Positions 26,104 through 34,355 of a DNA stretch of 64,000 nucleotides are shown one piece after another. Each line of letters opens with the position of its first letter. The stretch's first letter is position 1. Under the pieces are notes generated by a model. That model ran no database searches, had not been told where the DNA came from, and saw only the letters and a list, made by a program, of their open reading frames with translations. The position numbers were made by a program, and so were the translations under genes. The DNA is from GCA-2708415 sp964351905 (GTDB lineage: Bacteria; Pseudomonadota; Alphaproteobacteria; Micavibrionales; Micavibrionaceae). The DNA lies in contig CAYGPG010000003.1 in NCBI GenBank assembly GCA_964351905.1, positions 55,653 through 119,652 on the forward strand, read 5' to 3'.

Positions 26104-27334
26104 TATATCTCTTTTTTTATTTGTAGTACTCATTTTTATTAGCTTTTCTTCTCTGGCGAAAGAAAGCTGTAATGATGATTTTGTTGAAGGCAAAAATGGG
26201 TGGATTTTTCGGGATAAGACAGATTTTCAAGAGACGTTTGAAATAAACGGTAATTTACAAAATTATATCCAAAAATTTAATGAAACGCTACAGAGGCAGA
26301 ATATAACTCTTGTAATTTCTCTCTTACCAACGCGTGGCATGATGCACTCTGAATACTACTCAGAGGATGGTTTTTCAGTAGAAACGGCGCAACGAAATTA
26401 TCTTCAAACAGCAGAAATTTTGAGAGATTTGGGAATGCAAGTTGCCTCTGTAGATAATTTTGAAAATAGTTTGAGCTATTTTTATAAGACAGATCATCAT
26501 TGGACTCGTGCGGGCGCGGAATTAATGGCTAAAAATACAGCGAAAATTATAAAATCTTTACCTATTTATCCAAAAATAAAGAAGAAAGAATTTAAAACTG
26601 AACAAAATGAGGAAGAAAAATTTGAAGGTAGTTTTGTGAAATCAACAAATATTGAGTGCTATAATAATGTTAGCCCAAGTGAAGTGGTATCAATATATAA
26701 AACCTTTCCAGTTTTGAAAGGTGACCTATTAAATAACGTTGAGCAGCCAGAAATTGTTCTTATTGGGACGAGCAATAGTGATAATAAAGCGTCGAAAGCG
26801 AACTTCGAAGGTTTTTTGAAAGAAAATCTTTCAACTGATATTATTAATCATTCAGTATCAGGAGGTGGGCATGACTCTGCTATGCTCAAATATCTAAACT
26901 CTAAAGAATTTAGAGAATATAAACCAAAAATAATTATATGGGAATTTCCTATTTATCAAAATTTTCGTGATGCGGATTTTTATAAACAAATTATTCCATC
27001 AGCTTTGGGAGCCTGTGATAACAATACCATTTGGGAAAAAGAGTTAGAAATAAAAGGTGATAAAGCACGATTTGATATTCCCCATGAGATAAACGTAGAA
27101 AATACTTATATGTATTTAAACATACCAAATTTTAATCAAAGAAAATTAAGATTAACGCGCGTTTATGATGATACACGCGTACCTTTTGATTTCAAAAGAT
27201 CAAAATATTACGGGTCAGGTGAAAATTTCTTTTTATTACCAGAACATAAAACGGGTTTAAAAGCTGTAGAGATATTATTACCCAGTGATAAATTTAATAG
27301 GGCAACTTTGCAGTTTTGCCCTTATTCTGAGTAG
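26096..27334 (+). CDS. algX: Alginate O-acetyltransferase AlgX
   Basis: A 412-residue periplasmic protein with a signal peptide (residues 1-21). SGNH-like catalytic residues: TDHHWT (Asp133, His135) and LIGTSNS (Ser226). Unlike AlgJ it continues with about 110 C-terminal residues of beta-rich sequence that correspond in position to the carbohydrate-binding module of AlgX. AlgX is the terminal acetyltransferase that modifies polymannuronate in the periplasm. AAGAGG lies eight bases before the ATG. The 3' end overlaps the convergent lyase gene by 13 bases. Together algJ and algX give the two SGNH proteins of the canonical pathway. Confidence 0.88.
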   Translation: MNSISLFLFVVLIFISFSSLAKESCNDDFVEGKNGWIFRDKTDFQETFEINGNLQNYIQKFNETLQRQNITLVISLLPTRGMMHSEYYSEDGFSVETAQRNYLQTAEILRDLGMQVASVDNFENSLSYFYKTDHHWTRAGAELMAKNTAKIIKSLPIYPKIKKKEFKTEQNEEEKFEGSFVKSTNIECYNNVSPSEVVSIYKTFPVLKGDLLNNVEQPEIVLIGTSNSDNKASKANFEGFLKENLSTDIINHSVSGGGHDSAMLKYLNSKEFREYKPKIIIWEFPIYQNFRDADFYKQIIPSALGACDNNTIWEKELEIKGDKARFDIPHEINVENTYMYLNIPNFNQRKLRLTRVYDDTRVPFDFKRSKYYGSGENFFLLPEHKTGLKAVEILLPSDKFNRATLQFCPYSE

Positions 27335-28404
27335 ATAAGAGACAAATTTCCGCCGATACGTTTTTGGCGCATGGGCGATAATTTTTTTATCCATTTTTGT
27401 GCGCGTTCATCGTTATATTTTATATGATAAGGGATGAGCCATGAGAGTTGCCCCGAGGTTACTGTACGATCCAAATTTTGTTCTTCGTTTGTTAAAGCCC
27501 TAATTGGCTCTTGATTGTTTTCTAGGTTATCTAAATTGAAATTAACCAATTTTTTTAATCCGTTGTTTTTATATTTATAAAGATTAAGGCCGTTTTTGTG
27601 AGCTGTTTCTGCCATCATAACTAAAGGTAATGTTGCAAATAGATGGTAATGAAAGGCTTTATCCTTCCTTCTTAACTCATGAGGAAGGGCACCATTTATA
27701 GTGATCTGTTTCATTGCTTTTTTGTAGTTCTGGATACCAAAGTTGTAAAACTTACGATCATTGAGGGCGACACCTGTGATCATAACGCTCCAAGCTGCCC
27801 AATACTGATGGTTGTTATTCCTTGATAAGCGAGAAGAGTTCAGGGGATAATCATTTATGACTTGATGGGCTAATTGGTTAAGCCAATTTTCAATCATAGA
27901 TTTTTTATAATTATCCATCATACCTAAATCTTTTATTTGGATATAATGTGATGCAATCGTCGCAAGGTGCCATTTGCGTACCGCTTCGCCTTGGCCTGAG
28001 GCTTTAGATAAAAGAAATGCATCATTAATGGCCCATTCATAAAGCCAGTCAGTCATACATGTAATATTCTGCCTTTCATGCTTTTTGTAAAAATTTTCAA
28101 GCCATTTTGAAATCTGTCTTTCAAAATTATTTACATCCTTTGTTTGGCTTAAATAGGTTTTGTATTCTGTTGGTGAGATTATTGATTTATGAGGGTCGCT
28201 TGAAGAATATTTGCTAGTGAAATTAAGGTTTTGGGGCGGTAGTGGAGGTGTTCCACATTCGAATACATTTTTAGTGCTGGTATTTTTTTTTGTAATTGTA
28301 ATGGGGTAGGGAGATTTTAAGTCATACCAAAACCCCCACGCATTAGAGGTGGTGAAGGTAATGATAAGAAAAGTTATGGTAACGATGAAAAGTCTGTTAT
28401 TCAT
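27322..28404 (-). CDS. algL: Alginate lyase AlgL (PL5)
   Basis: A 360-residue periplasmic protein with a signal peptide (about residues 1-24). The PL5 active-site helix is NNNHQYWAAWS (Asn198, His199), and the second active-site region is LPHELRRKDKAFHYH with Arg246 and Tyr253. AlgL cleaves polymannuronate that strays into the periplasm and is part of the export complex. Here it is a single-gene unit, divergent from algG and separated from it by 57 bases. I begin at the ATG at 28404, the start of the signal peptide; a more distal ATG six codons upstream is in frame. Confidence 0.92.
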   Translation of the reverse strand: MNNRLFIVTITFLIITFTTSNAWGFWYDLKSPYPITITKKNTSTKNVFECGTPPLPPQNLNFTSKYSSSDPHKSIISPTEYKTYLSQTKDVNNFERQISKWLENFYKKHERQNITCMTDWLYEWAINDAFLLSKASGQGEAVRKWHLATIASHYIQIKDLGMMDNYKKSMIENWLNQLAHQVINDYPLNSSRLSRNNNHQYWAAWSVMITGVALNDRKFYNFGIQNYKKAMKQITINGALPHELRRKDKAFHYHLFATLPLVMMAETAHKNGLNLYKYKNNGLKKLVNFNLDNLENNQEPIRALTNEEQNLDRTVTSGQLSWLIPYHIKYNDERAQKWIKKLSPMRQKRIGGNLSLIYSE

Positions 28405-28461
28405 GATATTAATTGGTATCATGCTTTTTTAATAAAGTCAGTGACTTACAAAAGCGATTAT

Positions 28462-30018
28462 ATGGGAAAAATTCTACAAATTTTATTTTTAATTTTGGCT
28501 GTTTCTACGCTTTTATCTGCCGTTTTATTTTTTTTAGAATATTCAGATCATTATCTTAATCTTAGTAAGGTGGAACATCAAAACGATAATATTCGGCCTA
28601 TAACCCTTGATGGATATAAAATTTCAACCTCCCTGTCGTCAGATGTTACAGACTATAAGAAGCCAATACTTCCCGATATTGAAAATTACTCAGCCGATAT
28701 CATCATTAAAACAATGCCTGATGTGACTGGCGGTGAGATTGAATTGCAAAACCTTGAAAATGCTTATCCTAAAGTTAGAAGCAAGATAGCTTTTTATGGT
28801 GATTTACAAGGCCGCTTAACGCCAAAAGCCATTACGGTAAAATCGGGTATTGTGAATTTACAACAAATTTCTGAAGCTATATCTGATAAAGACATGATTA
28901 GTGTGAATATGGATGGGGGATTTATTCTTAAAGTTCCTCTTATCATTAAACCGTCTGCTACGCTCATTATGAATGATGGCGAGACCTTGTTGATGAGTGC
29001 AACACAAGGTGCGCTTATTGCAATATTAGGGACGGTTAACATCGTAAGTTCTCATATTTTGGGTTGGGATACGGTGCAAGATCAACCTTCATATTTTGAA
29101 AAAGATAAAAATTTTCGCCCTTATATTGTGGCGTGGTGTGGGTCACGTTTAAATATAATGAATTCTTATTTGGGTTATTTGGGTTATGATGCCGCTAAAT
29201 CTTATGGCCTCACATATTCATCATGTGAAAATGATAAATATGTTGAAAAAGGCACGCCTCTCAAAAGTGGTACAGGATGGATCTTAAATAATGAGTTTGA
29301 AAATCTTTATTTTGGTTTTTATAGCTATGAAACTGAAGACGCGGTTTTGATTGGAAACACTTATAAAGATAATATTGTTTATGGTATTGACCCGCATGAT
29401 CGTTCGAAAAATTTAATTATCGCGAATAACAATATTAAGAATACGAGACGAAAGCACGGCATTATTCTTTCTCGTGACGTGCATGAAAGTTATGTCGTTA
29501 ATAATGTCACGGAGAATAACCGTGGCACAGGTATTATGTTAGATCGTAACAGTCATAACAATGTTATTGCTTATAATATATCGCAATATAATGGGCACGA
29601 TGGCCTTTCTTTTTATGAAAGTCCTTCCAACATCACCTATAAAAATATTTTATATGCAAACGGAAAAAGTGGACTAAGGGTTCGAAATAGCTGGTCTATT
29701 AATTCTATCGAAGATGTTATTAATGATAATAAAACATACGCAGTGGAGCTATATGCTCAAACGCTGAAAACCAGAGCTGTTAACGATAAAAAGGACCCAT
29801 ACCAATTAACGGCAGGTATTTTAATTTTAAAAAGTGAAATTATTGGTAATGAATTAGGTGTATTTAGATTAGATGATTTTAATAGTTTTGGTCTGCATGA
29901 TTCCAATATCTATGAAGTGAAAGGTGATTTGTTCTCTACACCGATTAAAAAAATCAAAAATTATAATTTTTTGAGCTCTAAAGATCTGTTAATTGAAAGA
30001 CAACAGCGGCAAAACTAA
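28462..30018 (+). CDS. algG: Mannuronan C5-epimerase AlgG
   Basis: A 518-residue protein with an N-terminal signal anchor (residues 5-26) and a right-handed parallel beta-helix. The catalytic DPHD motif is at residues 310-313 (YGIDPHDRS), followed by the NxxI/NNxxxN ladder repeats (NNIKNTRRKHGII, NNVTENNRGTGIML) typical of carbohydrate-binding/sugar hydrolysis repeats. It converts mannuronate to guluronate residues in the growing polymer. Its stop lies two bases from the stop of the convergent algKE gene. An in-frame GTG at 28441 is an alternative start. Confidence 0.93.
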   Translation: MGKILQILFLILAVSTLLSAVLFFLEYSDHYLNLSKVEHQNDNIRPITLDGYKISTSLSSDVTDYKKPILPDIENYSADIIIKTMPDVTGGEIELQNLENAYPKVRSKIAFYGDLQGRLTPKAITVKSGIVNLQQISEAISDKDMISVNMDGGFILKVPLIIKPSATLIMNDGETLLMSATQGALIAILGTVNIVSSHILGWDTVQDQPSYFEKDKNFRPYIVAWCGSRLNIMNSYLGYLGYDAAKSYGLTYSSCENDKYVEKGTPLKSGTGWILNNEFENLYFGFYSYETEDAVLIGNTYKDNIVYGIDPHDRSKNLIIANNNIKNTRRKHGIILSRDVHESYVVNNVTENNRGTGIMLDRNSHNNVIAYNISQYNGHDGLSFYESPSNITYKNILYANGKSGLRVRNSWSINSIEDVINDNKTYAVELYAQTLKTRAVNDKKDPYQLTAGILILKSEIIGNELGVFRLDDFNSFGLHDSNIYEVKGDLFSTPIKKIKNYNFLSSKDLLIERQQRQN

Positions 30019-30020
30019 TA

Positions 30021-31829
30021 TTAGAATTTAATGCTGACTTCTGCGGTTGTTTTTAACGCCAATTCGTTTTCATTTGTCCCGTACGCTTGGCCAGAATAAA
30101 AGCTTCCAAATTTAAGGCGTAACAAACTACTTCTGATTTGAGGCAGCTGGGATTTAAAAATTTGATCCAGCGGGTAATTTGCAGAAATATCTAAAGACTG
30201 ACCAATATGTGAAGAGCTATTGGAAAGATTTTGATCTAAGCCATTTGAGAGGAGCCCTGTGTCGTTATTATCCCGCCAATATGAATAATAGTGAAGGTTC
30301 AAATCGCCCTGATTGAATAATGGAAAGTTTAGCCCCAAATTTAAGATATGAATATTAGAGAGCTCAGGTCTTAATACTTCTCCATATTGTCTTAAGCTTG
30401 AAGCCACGCGGTCATTAGGAAATAAACTGGTATTACTTTCTAAACCTGTTTGGCGAAAGGCGTTGTTTGTACCGTTACCATCATCACCAGAACCATAGGC
30501 ATAGCCCAATATAAAAGTAGGTGAGTATTGATGGTTTAATTGTGCTTCTAGGCGGCCATCAAACGCCAATCCTGCAACATTACGCTCATCTTGAGAGGTT
30601 ACTCTGCGCGTTGCCGCCGTTGCGAAAGAGGTTGTAATGGAATCTTCTGTTCCGACAACGCCCATTAAATCTGTGTGGTATTTAAGGTTGGAAATAATAG
30701 CGTTTGAGAAAGAGCTTATTTTACCCTCTCCCCGCAATCCGACCCATAAAAGATTATGGTCTATCTCGTCCCTGTCAGTCGTTGATATAAAATCATTAAC
30801 AGCTGGGGTATTTGAGTAATCATTTTCGTAAAGAAATCTAATCTGTGCAAGGTGGTTAGGTTTGTAATTATACGAGAGTTCTCCCAAAAATCTTAAACGA
30901 TTTTTTTCGTCTCTTTCTAAATTATCGTCTGAACCCACTCTATATTTAGAAAAATTTTGTCCTAAAGCTAAAAAAGCAGAACTTAGCGTTGTATCGTAAA
31001 TAAGTTTTATAGCATCCAGATCATCATTCCACCAATTTCCTCGAGTTTCCCGAAAGCGCTGACGTCCGATTTCAACTGAAAGAGGGGTTATATCAAATAA
31101 ATTTTGCTTTTTAAAAGATGCCTGTCTTATTTCAGCAAAGTTAGAGTCAGTCATATTTTCAAAATTGTCATCATTTGATGACGCTGATCCTATCGTGCCA
31201 ACAGCCCTGGCTTGAACTTTTAGCCGAATGTCTTTAATGGGGTCGTAGGTTGCTGTTATTTGCCCTTGGCTGATAAGGGCGCTTGATGAATCATTACTTT
31301 CGCCAAGAGACAAATTATCTTCGACGACTAACTGTGATCTCAAAATAGAGCGTATTTTGTAGTTGTTTTTAGATTTTTGTCGGATTGAACTGGCTATATA
31401 ACTCTCATTAAGTTTCTCAAGTCTGTTTTCTGCGCGCTTATATCCTTGCGCGGCAGAAATGGCATACCATTGTTGTGCCTTGTCTTGATTCTTCTCGACG
31501 CCGCGTCCTTTCTCATAGGCGTAGGCTATTTCATATTGAGCTTTTTCATTATTTTGTTTGGCAGCCTTCATAAAGTATTGAAGGGCCTTTTTATGATCTG
31601 TTTCAACGCCTAAACCGCGCGCGTAAAGACGCCCCAAACCTAAATAGGCTTTTTGTTCGTTATAGTTTTCTAGAGCTTTCCAATGTTTGAAAGCCGTTTG
31701 ATAATCTTCATTTTTATAGGCTTTTTGTGCTGTTTTCAAATCAGGGTTAAAAAATTGTGCGTGTGAAATTTGGCTTAAAGATAAAATCAAGAAAGCGGAG
31801 AGCAGCAAAATTTTTAACACGTTATTCAT
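30021..31829 (-). CDS. AlgK-AlgE fusion: Sel1/TPR scaffold plus alginate export porin
   Basis: A 602-residue outer-membrane protein that combines two alginate export functions. After a signal peptide (residues 1-25) come Sel1-type repeats to about residue 150 (LGLGRLYARGLGVETDHKKAL, YEIAYAYEKGRGVEKNQDKAQ), corresponding to the AlgK lipoprotein scaffold, though no lipobox cysteine is present. Residues 165-602 match the AlgE porin family, including GRQRFRETRGNWWNDDLDAI and a C-terminal strand ending VSIKF. In Pseudomonas AlgK and AlgE are separate proteins that associate. Here one chain would span periplasm and outer membrane, as BcsC and PgaA do for cellulose and PNAG. Its ATG follows the algA stop directly. 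Confidence 0.9.
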   Translation of the reverse strand: MNNVLKILLLSAFLILSLSQISHAQFFNPDLKTAQKAYKNEDYQTAFKHWKALENYNEQKAYLGLGRLYARGLGVETDHKKALQYFMKAAKQNNEKAQYEIAYAYEKGRGVEKNQDKAQQWYAISAAQGYKRAENRLEKLNESYIASSIRQKSKNNYKIRSILRSQLVVEDNLSLGESNDSSSALISQGQITATYDPIKDIRLKVQARAVGTIGSASSNDDNFENMTDSNFAEIRQASFKKQNLFDITPLSVEIGRQRFRETRGNWWNDDLDAIKLIYDTTLSSAFLALGQNFSKYRVGSDDNLERDEKNRLRFLGELSYNYKPNHLAQIRFLYENDYSNTPAVNDFISTTDRDEIDHNLLWVGLRGEGKISSFSNAIISNLKYHTDLMGVVGTEDSITTSFATAATRRVTSQDERNVAGLAFDGRLEAQLNHQYSPTFILGYAYGSGDDGNGTNNAFRQTGLESNTSLFPNDRVASSLRQYGEVLRPELSNIHILNLGLNFPLFNQGDLNLHYYSYWRDNNDTGLLSNGLDQNLSNSSSHIGQSLDISANYPLDQIFKSQLPQIRSSLLRLKFGSFYSGQAYGTNENELALKTTAEVSIKF

Positions 31830-33227
31830 TCACAAAGCATCCTGCATTTTTAAATTTTTTTGATTTTGAGTGTGATTTAAGGCGTTGTTTTTATTAGTGA
31901 TCGCGAGAATAATAAGATCATCTATGGATGAATTTATTATTTGATAAGGTACCGTCATGGGGATACTGATCGTTTCTCCGTTTTTATATGTCTCTTTATT
32001 GTTATCGATATTAACTTCGGCTTCGCCGCTTATAATTATTAATTGATGACTGTAAAATTTATTATTTGTGTATTCAGTTTTTTGAGTAGGAGCTAATTTT
32101 AATTCATGGACTTCGTAAAAGTTGTTTTCATTAAGTACCTTTTTTTTATATCCTATATTAAAATTTTCAGTTTTTTTTGTAGGAATAAATCTATGAGATT
32201 GGTGTCGATCGGCAATAAAAATTTGATTCTCCGTTTCGACAATAACGATATCTTTTAAACCCATCGTGGCGATTGATAGGTTATCAGACTGGATATAGCA
32301 GTTTTCTGTTTCGTTGGCGTCAATGTTACCTTGTAAAACATTTCCTGCACTGTCCTTACTTTTTAGGTTCCATAGGCTTTGCCAGTTACCAACATCACTC
32401 CAACCAATATTAATTTCTATCACATAAGATTTGTCTGTTTTCTCCATGATAGCGTGATCAAAGGAGATTTGCGGAACGGTCTGATAAGCATCAATAATAC
32501 AACCTTGCTGATTTATAACCTTATTTAATGGATGAAGCGTTTCATAAGCGTGATCAATGTATTCATTTAAGATAGTTTTAGTTTGAAATAAAAACATGCC
32601 GCTATTCCAAAGGTAATTTGGCTGGGCAATATATTCTTTGGCTAAATCTTCATTGGGTTTTTCTTTGAAAGATTTGACTTGTTTTAAGGGGCTTTCAGAG
32701 TTTTGATTATATTCAATGTAACCATACCCTGTTTCAGGATTATTAGGCATTATTCCAAAAGTTAGAATTTTATCATTCATTTTGGATAAGTCTAACTCAT
32801 CAAAAATGGCTTTTAAGTTCTCGTGATTTTCAACATGATGATCTGCAGGTAAAATCCATAAATACGCATTTGGGCCAAACTTTTCTTTGGCATATAATGC
32901 CGCATGCGCAATAGCCGCAGCAGTATTTTTACTCTCAGGTTCTTTTAAAACATGGTTGGAGCAATCTGAATGATACGCTTTTAATTGAAAAGTTGTTTCT
33001 TCACTTAATTCTTCTGTTGTCACAGTGATGATGTGGGGAAGCACGTTATCCAAACAATCGTCAATACGTTGCAAGGTGTCGTGGAGTAGTATTGTTTTAT
33101 TAACGATAGGAAGAAGCTGCTTTGGTTTTTGCTTCTGGCTTAAGGGCCAAAGTCGTGTTCCTGCGCCGCCACATAAAATGACAGGGATAATCTGCGGTAT
33201 ATTTAAAACACTTAAATTCTCAGTCAT
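31830..33227 (-). CDS. algA: Mannose-1-phosphate guanylyltransferase (AlgA-type, degenerate isomerase domain)
   Basis: A 465-residue protein of the bifunctional PMI-GMP type II family. The pyrophosphorylase half is intact: GGAGTRLWPLS, LPADHH, FKEKP and NSGMF are present, so it should make GDP-mannose from mannose-1-phosphate. The C-terminal cupin (residues 370-450) keeps its beta pattern (LIIISGEAEV, ISIPMTVPYQI) but the metal-binding HHxxxEHW is replaced by NNKFYSHQL, the later His of HRLENPG is missing and the final EDDIxRxxDxYGR segment is absent. Mannose-6-phosphate isomerase activity is therefore unlikely. Its ATG overlaps the alg44 stop (ATGA). Confidence 0.9.
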   Translation of the reverse strand: MTENLSVLNIPQIIPVILCGGAGTRLWPLSQKQKPKQLLPIVNKTILLHDTLQRIDDCLDNVLPHIITVTTEELSEETTFQLKAYHSDCSNHVLKEPESKNTAAAIAHAALYAKEKFGPNAYLWILPADHHVENHENLKAIFDELDLSKMNDKILTFGIMPNNPETGYGYIEYNQNSESPLKQVKSFKEKPNEDLAKEYIAQPNYLWNSGMFLFQTKTILNEYIDHAYETLHPLNKVINQQGCIIDAYQTVPQISFDHAIMEKTDKSYVIEINIGWSDVGNWQSLWNLKSKDSAGNVLQGNIDANETENCYIQSDNLSIATMGLKDIVIVETENQIFIADRHQSHRFIPTKKTENFNIGYKKKVLNENNFYEVHELKLAPTQKTEYTNNKFYSHQLIIISGEAEVNIDNNKETYKNGETISIPMTVPYQIINSSIDDLIILAITNKNNALNHTQNQKNLKMQDAL

Positions 33228-34264
33228 AGATAAAATTCAACTGATGCCAAACGATTTAAAAGATCAACAGTAAGCTTAGAGGTCGGTTTAATAATGATTT
33301 CTGCGCGGTTGGGTTGAGCGTTTAATTCTGATTGATTGATTTGAATGGAATGAACAACACCAGCAATTTCATCTTTTAAGCCAATAATTTTTATGTTTGC
33401 ATCAGTACCGACATCAAGCCGTTGAGCGTTTTCTAAGGTGGTGTAAGCCTTGATAAATGGTTCTTCGCCATTATCAATCAAATTAAAAAGTTGCGTGTCT
33501 TGGGCTGTATATTGCCTGTCCAAAATAAATTTGTCTGTAATGTAGCAATCGCAGGGGCTGTAGATTACAACTGTATCATTGTTCGTTGTGCTTACAATTT
33601 TAGAAAGAGGGGTGTTTTTCTCTACCGTTTTTACGCCAACGGGCAGGGCAGAAACATAGGTGCCTGATAAAGGTGCCATGATGTTAATCGTTGGGACATA
33701 AACTTGCGCATCAGCGGTCTTGATTACGAACAATTTATCCATGATATTGCTGATGATGAAACTGCTTACGGTAATAATGCAAAGAAGCGATAACACATAA
33801 AGGGAATAGCGTTTTACGAGTTCTGCTTTTGTGGTTTCTTCATTATCTTGATGTTTACGAATGTTCGCAAAATTATCACGCGCCACAACATTGATAATGT
33901 CCGTATCTTTTTCAACATCACCAGAAATAAAAGCACGGATGACATGATTTAGAATAGAAATCTGGCTCGGTTTTAAATCGGTGAAACGGCAACCTGCCAC
34001 TTTCAACTTTTTATCGATATATTGAATTTCGGCTTTCAGGTCTAAATCAATCGTGAAATCCGCAAAAGGGAGAATAAGAATAAGCTCTATCTTTTGGTTT
34101 TTTTTGAAAGCTTTCGTATCAATATCACGAAGTGCCATCCCACCCGAAGACAGATCTTTAATCGAAATACGATTTCCATCAATCAACGCAGAAGCGGGAA
34201 GTTGCAACCGTATGTATTGTCTTTGCGTTTCAGATTCGTGAACGACTTGTTCCGCTTGCTGCAC
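33224..34264 (-). CDS. alg44: c-di-GMP-binding alginate co-polymerase Alg44
   Basis: A 346-residue protein with an N-terminal PilZ domain containing both c-di-GMP motifs, RQYIR (Arg15, Arg19) and DLSSGG (Asp37, Ser39, Gly42), a transmembrane helix around residues 152-176 and a periplasmic HlyD-like arm. Alg44 senses c-di-GMP and activates Alg8. It starts with GTG at 34264, behind an AAGG ribosome-binding site, and leads the unit alg44-algA-algKE. The AT-rich 91 bases upstream (34265-34355) hold its promoter. No diguanylate cyclase is in the window. Confidence 0.93.
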   Translation of the reverse strand: MQQAEQVVHESETQRQYIRLQLPASALIDGNRISIKDLSSGGMALRDIDTKAFKKNQKIELILILPFADFTIDLDLKAEIQYIDKKLKVAGCRFTDLKPSQISILNHVIRAFISGDVEKDTDIINVVARDNFANIRKHQDNEETTKAELVKRYSLYVLSLLCIITVSSFIISNIMDKLFVIKTADAQVYVPTINIMAPLSGTYVSALPVGVKTVEKNTPLSKIVSTTNNDTVVIYSPCDCYITDKFILDRQYTAQDTQLFNLIDNGEEPFIKAYTTLENAQRLDVGTDANIKIIGLKDEIAGVVHSIQINQSELNAQPNRAEIIIKPTSKLTVDLLNRLASVEFYL

Positions 34265-34355
34265 TTTTGGACCTTATTGTTTTTAATTAATTGATTTTAT
34301 TAAACAATTATTTAAAGAAGGCGTAAAAAGCTATTAAGAAACTAACCACAGCAAA

